The notes beneath the pieces are model-generated. The model did not search any database. It had not been told where the DNA came from and saw only the letters and a list, made by a program, of their open reading frames with translations. Shown one piece after another: positions 26,062 to 34,181 of a stretch of 64,000 nt of DNA; position 1 is the stretch's first letter, and each line of letters starts with the position of its first letter. The stretch is from Paenibacillus amylolyticus (GTDB taxonomy: Bacteria > Bacillota > Bacilli > Paenibacillales > Paenibacillaceae): positions 310,001 through 374,000 of the forward strand of contig NZ_BCNV01000005.1 of NCBI RefSeq assembly GCF_001570725.1, read 5' to 3'. Position numbers and translations under genes: made by a program.

Positions 26062-26727
26062 ATGCAGATGACCCCGGCAGCATTGGACATTATGTCCTAT
26101 ATTACGGAAGAAAATATTCGTTTCTGGCTGGAAAAGTTTCGCTCCCTGGGCCCGTTACCGGGAATTTTGCTTACGTTTATGAAATCATTTGTGCCACCAC
26201 TTCCAACGTTGTTGATTGTGGGTGTGAACGGTGCGGTATACGGTCTGTGGGCAGGGTTTTTATATTCATGGATCGGCATGGTCCTCGGTTGCACCGTTAC
26301 ATTTCTGATCGTACGGGAGATCGGGAAATCTGCTTTTGTGGAACGCTGGGCACGCAAACCCCGTGTGCAGCGCAGTATGGTATGGATTCGGAGGAACGCG
26401 TTCGGTTATGTTTTCCTGCTGAGTATCTTCCCGGTAGGTCCGTTTGTCATTATTAATGTGGCAGCAGGTATCGCGCGAATGCGCTTGTTATCCTTCCTGC
26501 TTGCGGTGGGCTGTGGTAAAGCGATCATGATCTTCTCTGTTACGTACATCGGTTCCAATGTGGAACAATTTTTGGAGCATCCTGTACGCTGGGTAGGCGT
26601 ATTGCTGTTCATTGCGGTATCCCTGTGGGCAAGCCGCAAACTGGAGCGACATTTTACCCGGTCATCGTCAGATGGCGAAGAGCTGAATGATCTGAATCAA
26701 CCCGCTGGCAAATCGATTTCCTCCTAG
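26062..26727 (+). CDS. TVP38/TMEM64 (VTT domain) membrane protein
   Basis: A 221-residue membrane protein of the DedA-related VTT superfamily. The signature region covers about residues 35-150: FVPPLPTLLIVGVNGAVYG, then GCTVTFLIVREIGK and FPVGPFVIINVAAGI, with re-entrant hairpins typical of the fold. Members are linked to lipid scramblase or flippase roles; the substrate here is unknown. The C-terminal 30 residues are polar. The start is uncertain (ATG 26062 or 26068) because only a weak GGATGG lies upstream. Confidence 0.85.
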   Translation: MQMTPAALDIMSYITEENIRFWLEKFRSLGPLPGILLTFMKSFVPPLPTLLIVGVNGAVYGLWAGFLYSWIGMVLGCTVTFLIVREIGKSAFVERWARKPRVQRSMVWIRRNAFGYVFLLSIFPVGPFVIINVAAGIARMRLLSFLLAVGCGKAIMIFSVTYIGSNVEQFLEHPVRWVGVLLFIAVSLWASRKLERHFTRSSSDGEELNDLNQPAGKSISS

Positions 26728-26802
26728 TTTGGGTTAAAAATGGTATATTTGTGTGGTATTTATGAATTACCCGGAGATGAACCTTTTTAAAGGGGGATTA
26801 GT

Positions 26803-27885
26803 ATGATTGAAAATGTCTTTGATTTTGATAAAGAATTATATCGCATGAATGAAGAAGAGCTTCGATCATTATTGCGTATGCTCTATTTTAGCGCGGACAT
26901 GGCAGTTAGTCATCAGACAGAAGAACATTCAGTTGATTTCGCAGTGAGTGTACAGCGGATTTTTGAGGGGTTAGGCGAGGAGAGGAATCGGAAGCAAGCT
27001 GAGCAGCAAATGCTTGATACACAGAAGCCGCGTGAAATTCATATAGCGATTGGTGAATCACCGTTGGGTAGCATTAAGGTTGCCATGGGTAGTGTTCCTG
27101 GACGCTTGGCACGACGTTTTTATTCTATGAATGACTACTATGCTATAGGGCCGTTGGGGGATCTCACTGATAAGATAGTTCTACAACGTAGACACCTCTG
27201 GTTGCTGGAGAGACTTCATTTAAGTGAACACGGAAAATGCGCTATCAAAGGCGTAGATGAAATGATTCAATTAAATAACGTGATGAGTTCCATTGATGAA
27301 GAGACTAGAATAACCATTTGGTATGCTAATAACGCCCATGAGAAAACGGGTCTTCTGTATGCTATTCATTTGCTGCGTAACAGGAAGAGTCCTGTTTATC
27401 TGATCGAGACAAGTGAACTGTATCAGGAGTTATTCCATAACCCTGACATTGAGTGTGATGTTTTGAGAACAGGAGAGATTGTTTCTGAGAAGTTATTAGT
27501 CATGTGGAACCATTGTGTAAATGCAGAGCCGGTGTCTTCAGAAGAACGCAAGCAGATGGAGCAAGAGTGGAATTTTCTCTCTAAACAACCAGGCCATCTG
27601 CGAATAATGAAGGATAGTAAGATTCATAGCGTGTCCGAGGACGGAATTGATGATTTCATTATGCAAAAGGTGAGAGATCTTACGTTAACCAGACAATCAG
27701 ATGAATTTATAATATGTGCCCGTGTTGTAGGTGAAGTACTTGGATATTTAGAACAAACTGTGGGAGACGCATTTATTGAATATCGAATACGTCAACTTGT
27801 GCTGCAGGGTCGACTGGAGATGGAAGGTATCCCACATGCAATGAGATCCTATGGTGTCCGACTTGCGAGTAAGGAGCGGAACTAA
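26803..27885 (+). CDS. DUF1835/DUF3658 domain protein
   Basis: A 360-residue cytoplasmic protein. Residues 77-205 match the DUF1835 pattern (IHIAIGESPLGSIKVAMG..., ..YAIGPLGDL..., ...ITIWYANNAHEKTGLLYAIHLL), and the C-terminal ~110 residues resemble DUF3658 (DDFIMQKVRDL...ARVVGEVLGYLEQTVGDAFIEYRIRQLVLQGRLEMEG). No biochemical role is known for the family. AAAGGGGG lies before the ATG. The gene is monocistronic and is followed by a hairpin. Confidence 0.85.
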   Translation: MIENVFDFDKELYRMNEEELRSLLRMLYFSADMAVSHQTEEHSVDFAVSVQRIFEGLGEERNRKQAEQQMLDTQKPREIHIAIGESPLGSIKVAMGSVPGRLARRFYSMNDYYAIGPLGDLTDKIVLQRRHLWLLERLHLSEHGKCAIKGVDEMIQLNNVMSSIDEETRITIWYANNAHEKTGLLYAIHLLRNRKSPVYLIETSELYQELFHNPDIECDVLRTGEIVSEKLLVMWNHCVNAEPVSSEERKQMEQEWNFLSKQPGHLRIMKDSKIHSVSEDGIDDFIMQKVRDLTLTRQSDEFIICARVVGEVLGYLEQTVGDAFIEYRIRQLVLQGRLEMEGIPHAMRSYGVRLASKERN

Positions 27886-27927
27886 AAGTTACTGGCGTGC
27901 GATACATTAGAGATTGAAGAAAAACAT

Positions 27928-27980
27928 ATAGACTGTACTCCGGCATGATTCTCCTACTTGTCCGGGGACAGTCTATTTGT
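27928..27980. terminator. Hairpin between the DUF1835 and cupin genes
   Basis: ATAGACTGT (27928-27936) pairs with ACAGTCTAT (27968-27976), with more pairs inside (CTCCGG/CCGGGG). It lies between convergent genes with a weak T tract. Confidence 0.6.
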
Positions 27981-28055
27981 TCATGTTTGAATACTGGACC
28001 GACTTCTCTTGTGCATTGTACACAATAACGTTCTTCTTCATCATTTTCATTTCTG

Positions 28056-28574
28056 TTATGACTTCTTCCCATTCCAGATTTCCATTAGCGGTCCATCTTC
28101 CCCGTAGACCGGATCGGTATCTGGGATCGGAACCTCTCGGATTTCCTGCAGAGCCTTCCGCAGCTCCCCTTCTTCGCCTGTGCGTGTGTTGTAACTCATA
28201 CCGCCGGGATAGGCACCGGCAATACGAAAGTCCGTGCTGGACTCCAGACGTTTATGCCCAGTTCCAGCGGGAAGCACGACAACGTCGCCTGTCTGAAGGT
28301 AAACTTTTTGTCCATTTTCTCCGCCTAAAATCAGTTTCACGAATCCGCTCACCACAGCAAGAGCCTCATGAGCATTACTATGATAATGATGATAATTGAA
28401 CACACCATTCAACCAGCTGTTTCCCCATCCATTACGATTCAACAACGATTCTGCATGAAGGGCCTCTTCTGCCCATACGTTCTTATACAAGAGCACAGGC
28501 AGGGTCGGATGATTGGGAATCACACCGTTCTCCTGAAGGAATAACGTCTCTATGTCCTGTTTCCGTTCATTCAT
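28056..28574 (-). CDS. Cupin-domain protein (YjlB-like)
   Basis: A 172-residue single-cupin protein resembling B. subtilis YjlB. The metal-site motifs are HHYHSNAHEALAV (two histidines and the glutamate) and VVVLPAGTGHKRL (third histidine). The N-terminal region NHPTLPVLLYKNVW is typical of the group. Its enzymatic role is unknown. It is divergent from the epimerase gene, and a 25-bp perfect inverted repeat lies between them. Confidence 0.88.
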   Translation of the reverse strand: MNERKQDIETLFLQENGVIPNHPTLPVLLYKNVWAEEALHAESLLNRNGWGNSWLNGVFNYHHYHSNAHEALAVVSGFVKLILGGENGQKVYLQTGDVVVLPAGTGHKRLESSTDFRIAGAYPGGMSYNTRTGEEGELRKALQEIREVPIPDTDPVYGEDGPLMEIWNGKKS

Positions 28575-28633
28575 CTCATATCACCTCCCTATAAATTACC
28601 CGATAACCTCAAGAACGAACAAAAAACAATTGT

Positions 28634-28658
28634 AAAATGATACAAAATGTATCATTTT
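28634..28658. promoter_or_regulatory. 25-bp inverted repeat between cupin and epimerase genes
   Basis: Perfect 11-bp arms AAAATGATACA and TGTATCATTTT separated by AAA. The site lies 60 bp from the cupin start and 68 bp from the epimerase start, in the only shared upstream region. It is a good operator candidate for a dimeric repressor that could act on both genes. Confidence 0.6.
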
Positions 28659-28726
28659 AAGGTTATACTCAGTACATATACTCTCTTCAATGCACTCGTT
28701 GTATAAATCGCAAGGGGGAATCGTGT

Positions 28727-29728
28727 GTGAACATTGTGATTACAGGAGCTTCTGGATTTGTGGGATTTAATCTTTCACAGTATTTGGCGCAAAAGGGGCA
28801 TCGAATTACCCTTCTGGATCGGGATGATTATTGTCAGAGGCTTGTTCATGTCTCCCCTCTACATGAGATGCCGTTCATCTGTTGTGACCTTGCATCAGAC
28901 CGGATTCATCTGCCTTCAGGAACAGATTACATTATTCATCTGGCAGCCATGCCTCATGTGGATTATTCGTATCATCAGCCAGGGGAAGTTTTTCGCAATA
29001 ATACACTCAGCACACAGGCTATTCTACAATATGCGACCGAACATCACATCCCTGTTTTGCTGGCTTCATCTGTTGAAGTGTATGGCGGCGATTGGGGCAG
29101 AGTCTATCATGAATCCGATCCGTATGCCCCCGTCTCGCCTTATTCTGCATCCAAAGTCGCCTGTGAAATGATTGCTCACTCCTACGCTCAATGTTACCAG
29201 CTTCCAGTTAAACTCTTTCGCTTGACCAACCTCTATGGTCCATGGCAACTGCCAGACCGTATTATTCCCCGAAACTTTGGTCGGATACTGGACGGACTGC
29301 CTCTGGATATACAGGGATCGGCAGTGCGTGATTTCCTGTACGTAGATGATGCTCTCCGGGCCATTGAACAGATCATGCTGAAAGGCAAAGATGGACAGGT
29401 CTACAACATATCGACAGGGCTTGGAACAACCATGCAGGAGATCGGGCAGATGTTGAAACCCATGGATCGATCGTTAGCTGCTGTAGAGATTCGGGAGCAA
29501 GAACCAACCCAGTCCAGAGGGTCCAGTCTGGTCGTGCATTCAGGCAGATTACGAGCGGAATTGGGGTGGTTACCTCAAACCACATTGGAAAAAGGATTGG
29601 AAAGAACCTTCCGTTGGTATCAGGAACATCCCGAGTGGGTAAGACAGTTCAGCCGTGAATACCATACAACAAGGGAAACGCGCAGTTTCATTATCGATAT
29701 GGCAAGATACGCAGTTCCAGCCGTATAG
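28727..29728 (+). CDS. NAD-dependent epimerase/dehydratase (extended SDR)
   Basis: A 333-residue extended short-chain dehydrogenase. The Rossmann motif is TGASGFVGFNL at residues 6-16; the active site shows S-S-V-E-V-Y-G and Y-S-A-S-K (Tyr and Lys catalytic); the substrate side has L-Y-G-P-W and R-D-F-L-Y-V-D-D. This is typical of nucleotide-sugar epimerases and dehydratases. There is no sugar cluster around it, so the substrate is open. The start is GTG 28727 with AAGGGGG 9 bp upstream. Confidence 0.88.
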   Translation: MNIVITGASGFVGFNLSQYLAQKGHRITLLDRDDYCQRLVHVSPLHEMPFICCDLASDRIHLPSGTDYIIHLAAMPHVDYSYHQPGEVFRNNTLSTQAILQYATEHHIPVLLASSVEVYGGDWGRVYHESDPYAPVSPYSASKVACEMIAHSYAQCYQLPVKLFRLTNLYGPWQLPDRIIPRNFGRILDGLPLDIQGSAVRDFLYVDDALRAIEQIMLKGKDGQVYNISTGLGTTMQEIGQMLKPMDRSLAAVEIREQEPTQSRGSSLVVHSGRLRAELGWLPQTTLEKGLERTFRWYQEHPEWVRQFSREYHTTRETRSFIIDMARYAVPAV

Positions 29729-29740
29729 AACGCACAAAAA

Positions 29741-29785
29741 AAGCCAGGGAAGGGTGTATTGAGTAACACCTTCCTTGGCTTTTTT
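29741..29785. terminator. Bidirectional terminator, epimerase / csbD
   Basis: AAGCCAGGGAAGGGTGT against ACACCTTCCTTGGCTT with A and T runs on the two sides. Confidence 0.9.
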
Positions 29786-29893
29786 GCGCCTCCGTCTCAT
29801 GTTTAGATTTCATCCGAACACGGACAGTTAGGCTAGTTTGTAACGATCTATTGCACGAAATCATCGTGCTGTTGACCTTTCATTAAAAGGATC

Positions 29894-30067
29894 TTAGTGA
29901 TCTTTTTTAACGTCGGCAATTTTATCCTGTACAGCACCTTTGGCTTTGTCTTTCTTACCCTCAGCCTGAAGGGATCTGTTATTGGTTGCATTACCGATCT
30001 GATCCTTCACTTCGCCTTTGGCCTTGTTTACGCCTGCTTTGATTTTATCGCTAGTTGAATTACTCAT
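29894..30067 (-). CDS. csbD: CsbD-family stress protein
   Basis: A 57-residue very hydrophilic protein rich in Lys, Ala and Asp, with the repeated pattern DKIKAGVNKAKGEVKDQIGN and GKKDKAKGAVQDKIAD, as in CsbD/YjbJ proteins. These are abundant stress-induced proteins of unknown mechanism. AAGGAGA lies 9 bp before ATG 30067. The frame continues upstream to 30175 without a ribosome site. A loose GTTTAG-N14-GGTTAA sequence upstream resembles a sigma-B promoter but is too weak to claim. Confidence 0.88.
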   Translation of the reverse strand: MSNSTSDKIKAGVNKAKGEVKDQIGNATNNRSLQAEGKKDKAKGAVQDKIADVKKDH

Positions 30068-30425
30068 ATCGAACATCTCCTTCGTTTCTGGTGTAGTCCT
30101 TATTAACCGGGATGTCCACATTCTAAACGCATAGGGTGTGTTCCAAGTTTTGCATTCGTGACGCAAGAGGTTCATACTTGAAATAGAAAAGATGTCTCAA
30201 TGATGGAATAAGGCTGAGCCCAACGCTGCATAATAACGACAGTGACCAATTTCGTTGCATGATTATCGTGATATTGGAAAACAATTCCTGAACATTTGGA
30301 TAAACGAATCCTTCCTTGTGTACATATCGCACATCTGGTCATATGTGATCTTGTCTTAATACCACATGTGGTAGGAATACGGATCTTGGACAGGAGGATC
30401 GGCGGCGTTAGCCTGCCTTCATGGG

Positions 30426-30461
30426 TTGACAAAAAAATCGATTTTGTTACAATGTTCACAA
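30426..30461 (+). promoter_or_regulatory. Promoter with overlapping Rex-type operator, yjlC-ndh
   Basis: TTGACA (30426-30431), 16-bp spacer, TACAAT (30448-30453). The 18-bp segment 30444-30461, TTGTTACAATGTTCACAA, matches the Rex consensus TTGTGAA-N4-TTCACAA except at two positions in the left half, and covers the -10. Rex represses NADH dehydrogenase and fermentation genes and releases at high NADH. The leader to the first gene is about 290 nt and holds no clear fold or ORF. Confidence 0.7.
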
Positions 30462-30752
30462 TATCTTCACAAGTGTAAAAAATTTCTTTTTCATGTTCAT
30501 GTGTAAGAGGTGTAATATAAGGGTATAGAGTTCGGTTTCGGCCTGCTTGTCGTTTTGTGCGTCAACACATGTTGTCCGCAATAGATCCAAGATACAATGC
30601 ATGATGTGGGAGTGGCCCTGAGCTACGCTCACCCTATTGTGTGAAATTTGGTACATTTAGTTGTATTCAATGTATTTTGTGGTTCGGCTCTGCTTGACAG
30701 GCATCATGAAAGTCGCGGACTTCTATCCCAAAGTAAAGGAGGACTTTCTCTT

Positions 30753-31199
30753 ATGTCACAATCGCCTACTCAACAAGAGGTGCCAGTTACAGAAGGTGCC
30801 AACGTTTCCGAGCGCCAGTCCTTGGACGTTCTGGATCAACTGATGAAGCCTGAGGTACAGGAGTCTTTAACCGTTCTGGTGGAGAACCTGCCTAAATTGG
30901 CTGAAATGGTTACTGCTATGACAAAAGCTTATGACTTTGCACAAAGTGTAGCAACAGACAAAGTTCTGATCAGCGACACAATGAGCGCAATGGGCGAGTT
31001 CGCTAAGCCTGTTGTAGACAAAGCTAAAGGTGTAGCTTCTGCTGCCATCGAAGCCAATGACCGTGCGCAAACAGAGCAAACTTCAGTTGGCTTGTTCGCT
31101 ATGCTGAAAATGCTTAAAGATCCAAATGTACAACAATCGCTTCGTTTTGCTCAATCTTTCTTGAGCATCCTGAACGAGCGTCAACAACCGAAACGTTAA
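30753..31199 (+). CDS. yjlC: DUF1641 protein, partner of NDH-2 (YjlC-like)
   Basis: A 148-residue, mostly helical soluble protein of the DUF1641 family (LDQLMKPEVQESLTVLVENLPKLAEMV..., ending LKMLKDPNVQQSLRFAQSFLSIL). In B. subtilis the family member YjlC is encoded just before the type II NADH dehydrogenase, as here (24 bp gap). Its role is unknown. AAAGGAGG lies 9 bp before ATG 30753. The longer frame from 30648 is not supported by a ribosome site. Confidence 0.88.
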   Translation: MSQSPTQQEVPVTEGANVSERQSLDVLDQLMKPEVQESLTVLVENLPKLAEMVTAMTKAYDFAQSVATDKVLISDTMSAMGEFAKPVVDKAKGVASAAIEANDRAQTEQTSVGLFAMLKMLKDPNVQQSLRFAQSFLSILNERQQPKR

Positions 31200-31223
31200 G
31201 ACTTAGAAGAACGGAGGATGGAT

Positions 31224-32405
31224 ATGTCGAAGCAAATTTTGATCTTGGGTGGAGGATACGGCGGTCTGTTGACTGCATTGACTGCGCGTCAATACTTGTC
31301 TCCGGAAGAAGCGACAATTACTGTCGTTAACCGTTACCCTACACACCAAATTATCACGGAACTGCACCGTCTTGCAGCAGGAAGCATTGCTGAACAAGCA
31401 GTTGCTCTTCCACTCGAAAAATTGCTGCGTGGCAAAAACGTGAACTTGAAAATCGATACGGTGGATACAATCAAGCCGGACGAGAAGAAAGTTCTGATGA
31501 CCAGCGGCTCCACATACTCTTACGATGCACTTGTCGTTGCCTTGGGCAGCGAAACGGCATTCTTCGGAATTCCGGGATTGCAAGAGTACAGCTTCACGCT
31601 CAAATCGGTTAGCGATGCAAACCGTATTCGTGCACACGTTGAAGCACGTCTAGATGCTTACAAACAGTCCGGCAACAAAGCAGACGCTACGTTTGTTATT
31701 GGTGGCGGCGGCTTGACAGGTATTGAGCTTGTTGGTGAATTCGCTGACCTGCTTCCTGCTGTATGTCAAGAAAAAGGGATCGATTTCAAAGAAGTATCCC
31801 TGCACACGGTTGAAGCTGGTCCTTCCATTCTGGCTGGATTCCCACCAGAACTGGTTGAGCGTGCTAAATCGAGTCTTGAGAAACGTGGCGTTAACTTCAT
31901 CGTTGGCGTAGCGATTACTGAGATGAAAGAAAGTGAAGTTCTGCTGAAAGACGGCAGCTCCATCCCTACGAGCACACTCGTATGGACAGGTGGCGTACAA
32001 GGCAACGCTGTTGTTGCTAACAGCGGAATTGAAGTGGATCGTGGCCGTGCGAAAGTTACGGAAGTTCTGCAATCTACTTCTCACAAAGACGTGTTTGTTG
32101 CTGGTGACAGCGCAGTGGTCTTCCCTAGCGAAGGCGCTCGCCCTTACCCTCCAACAGCACAATTGGCTTGGCAAATGGGTGAAACCATCGGTCACAACTT
32201 GGGCGTAATGTTCAAAGGTGGCGCAATGGAATCCTTCACACCAGTATTCTCCGGTACGCTGGGAAGTCTGGGTCGTAAAGATGCTGTCGGCATGATCGGT
32301 GGCAACCAGACTCGTCTGAAAGGTCTGCCTGCAACCATGATGAAAGAAGCAAGTAACATCCGTTACTTGGCTCACATTCACGGTTTGTTCGCACTGGCTT
32401 ACTAA
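31224..32405 (+). CDS. ndh: Type II NADH dehydrogenase (NDH-2)
   Basis: A 393-residue membrane-associated flavoprotein that passes electrons from NADH to menaquinone without pumping protons. The FAD-binding motif is LGGGYGGLLTAL near the N-terminus. The NADH site is VIGGGGLTGIELVGEFAD (about 155-172). The FAD-closing motif is VFVAGDSAVV, followed by the quinone-side segment PPTAQLAWQMG. The ATG at 31224 lies 6 bp after GGAGG; an ATG at 31218 abuts the ribosome site and is rejected. It forms an operon with yjlC, probably under Rex. Confidence 0.95.
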   Translation: MSKQILILGGGYGGLLTALTARQYLSPEEATITVVNRYPTHQIITELHRLAAGSIAEQAVALPLEKLLRGKNVNLKIDTVDTIKPDEKKVLMTSGSTYSYDALVVALGSETAFFGIPGLQEYSFTLKSVSDANRIRAHVEARLDAYKQSGNKADATFVIGGGGLTGIELVGEFADLLPAVCQEKGIDFKEVSLHTVEAGPSILAGFPPELVERAKSSLEKRGVNFIVGVAITEMKESEVLLKDGSSIPTSTLVWTGGVQGNAVVANSGIEVDRGRAKVTEVLQSTSHKDVFVAGDSAVVFPSEGARPYPPTAQLAWQMGETIGHNLGVMFKGGAMESFTPVFSGTLGSLGRKDAVGMIGGNQTRLKGLPATMMKEASNIRYLAHIHGLFALAY

Positions 32406-32420
32406 TCTTAATGCCATTCA

Positions 32421-32446
32421 AGGGCGCCCTTTTGGGCGTCCTTTTT
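32421..32446 (+). terminator. Terminator after ndh
   Basis: AGGGCGCCC / TTTT / GGGCGTCCT with a TTTTT tail. Confidence 0.85.
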
Positions 32447-32611
32447 GGTTGTCACGATTATAAAGAATCACAGATAATCAGACGTGAAAATAGGTGCGGC
32501 AGGAGTGGTCGATGTGAGGCCACGTATAAACCACATAGGGTATATGGAATATTAATGGGGTAACGGAAGTTTTCATATTTCATAGATGTACTGAATGGAC
32601 ATGAACCTGGG

Positions 32612-32643
32612 AAGCCGGCGCTTAGAAGCGCCGGCTTTCGTTT
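32612..32643 (+). terminator. Second hairpin between ndh and the SDR gene
   Basis: AAGCCGGCGCTT-AG-AAGCGCCGGCTT, a perfect 12-bp stem with a very short loop, then TCGTTT. The DNA between the two hairpins (32447-32611) shows no gene. Confidence 0.75.
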
Positions 32644-32725
32644 AAATTATAGGATGAGCATCTCTAAATAAAAGGAACGGGTAAGCAGCAACAAGCTGCC
32701 TGTCCAACCGAGAGGAGAATGACGT

Positions 32726-33370
32726 ATGAACGTTTTAGTTATAGGAGCAAATGGACAAATCGGTAAGTTTGTGGTGGAGCAGCTGGTACAGGAAGGCAAA
32801 CATAAAGTAACGGCCATGATTCGCAAACCGGAGCAGGCGGACATGCTTAAGGAACTCGGTGCCAATGTGGTAATCGGTGATCTGGAGGGCAGTGTGGAGG
32901 ACTTGGCTGAGGCCATGAAGGATCATAATGCGATTGTGTTTACAGCGGGTTCTGGCGGATCTACCGGTCAGGACAAAACACTACTGATTGATCTCGACGG
33001 TGCGGTGAAAACGATGGAAGCCGCAGAGCAGCAAGGAATCTCCAGATATATTCTGGTCAGTGCGTATGGCGCAGATCAACGGGAGAAGTGGTCAGAGTCC
33101 ATCAAGCCTTATTACGTGGCGAAGCATTACGCGGATCGTGTACTGTTTGCAAGTGATCTGAATTACACGATTATTCGCCCGGGTGGTCTGAAGAATGAAC
33201 CGGGTACGGGCAAGATTGCAGTTGGAACAGATCTGAAGCCAGGAAGCATTCCGCGTGAAGATGTGGCCCGTGTCATTGTGGCTTCCTTGCAGGAGGAGAA
33301 GACGTACCGGATGGCCTTTGATCTGATTGCCGGAGAGCATCCGGTTGATGATGCCTTGGGCAAATTGTAG
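32726..33370 (+). CDS. Atypical SDR / NAD(P)H-binding protein (YhfK-like)
   Basis: A 214-residue single-domain Rossmann protein. It starts MNVLVIGANGQIGKFVVEQL (G-x-x-G-x-x-G), has IRKPEQADML typical of NADPH binding, and FTAGSGGSTG and YYVAKHYADR (Tyr-x3-Lys-like, with H in between). It resembles B. subtilis YhfK and NAD(P)H-dependent quinone or stress oxidoreductases. AGAGGAG precedes the ATG. The substrate is unknown. It is followed after 55 bp by the two-component genes, which may be in the same transcript. Confidence 0.87.
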   Translation: MNVLVIGANGQIGKFVVEQLVQEGKHKVTAMIRKPEQADMLKELGANVVIGDLEGSVEDLAEAMKDHNAIVFTAGSGGSTGQDKTLLIDLDGAVKTMEAAEQQGISRYILVSAYGADQREKWSESIKPYYVAKHYADRVLFASDLNYTIIRPGGLKNEPGTGKIAVGTDLKPGSIPREDVARVIVASLQEEKTYRMAFDLIAGEHPVDDALGKL

Positions 33371-33425
33371 ATAGTATTGTAAGATAACGGGAGAATGAAT
33401 TGATGGGGATGAGGGGGAGCGCTGC

Positions 33426-34181
33426 ATGAACGAAGCCGTGCTGGTCATAGAGGATGAGCCCAAAATAGCACGCCTGCTTGAACTGGAATTACAGTATGAG
33501 GGATATCAGGTGGGCAAGGCTGGTAGTGGAACAGAAGGATTGGAGAAGTATGGAGAAGGACAATGGGATCTGATTTTGCTTGATGTGATGTTGCCTGGTC
33601 TGAGTGGAATTGAAGTGTTGCGGCGAGTTCGGGCCAAAGATGCTACAGTTCCGATCATTATGCTCACCGCCAAAGATTCCGTGGAAGACAAAGTATCTGG
33701 CCTGGATCTCGGAGCTAATGACTACATCACCAAGCCGTTCCAGATTGAAGAGCTGCTTGCCCGAGTTCGGGCCGCTTTACGGCTTAGTGCAGTCGCGTCT
33801 GTTGCTTCTGCCGCTTCTTCGTCTACACCTGCTGATACGGGGAATGACTCTTCTGGGCTTCAGGCTGAAGCTGAGGCAGGCTGGTTGACGGCTGCCGGGT
33901 TGAAACTGAATGAAGGAACGCGCGAGATATCCCGAGATGGCGTGCCCATTGAGCTTACTCCGCGTGAATTCGATCTGCTCGTGTATCTGCTTCAGAATCA
34001 ACGTCAGGTGCTCAGTCGTGATCAGATTGTGCAGGCTGTGTGGGGATACGATTATTATGGAGATACCAATGTGGTGGATGTGTATATCCGTTATGTGCGC
34101 AAAAAGGTGGATAACGGATTCACACCGCCCTTAATACATACCGTACGGGGCGTAGGGTACGTCCTGAAGGAACAGTCATGA
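33426..34181 (+). CDS. OmpR-family response regulator (YkoG-like)
   Basis: A 251-residue regulator with an N-terminal receiver (E9-D10-E11, phospho-acceptor D53 in LLDVMLPG, K in ITKPF) and a C-terminal OmpR-type winged helix (LTPREFDLLVYLLQ...RDQIVQAVWGYDYYGDTNVVDVYIRYVRKK). Between them is an unusual Ala/Ser-rich linker of about 45 residues. GAGGGGGAGCG precedes the ATG. The stop overlaps the kinase start by 4 bp. Gene order with the kinase and PepSY proteins matches B. subtilis ykoGHI. Confidence 0.93.
   Translation: MNEAVLVIEDEPKIARLLELELQYEGYQVGKAGSGTEGLEKYGEGQWDLILLDVMLPGLSGIEVLRRVRAKDATVPIIMLTAKDSVEDKVSGLDLGANDYITKPFQIEELLARVRAALRLSAVASVASAASSSTPADTGNDSSGLQAEAEAGWLTAAGLKLNEGTREISRDGVPIELTPREFDLLVYLLQNQRQVLSRDQIVQAVWGYDYYGDTNVVDVYIRYVRKKVDNGFTPPLIHTVRGVGYVLKEQS

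Noticed and set aside
26004-26456. 150-codon ORF overlapping the start of the VTT-domain gene
   Set aside because: Overlaps in another frame, and the VTT signature is in the 26062 frame.
30090-30125. Sigma-B-like promoter for csbD
   Set aside because: Each hexamer has a mismatch, and sigma-B control in this lineage is uncertain; not strong enough to list.
31650-32417. 255-codon minus-strand ORF opposite ndh
   Set aside because: Antisense shadow of a well-recognised NDH-2 gene; composition rich in Cys, Phe and His with no domain.
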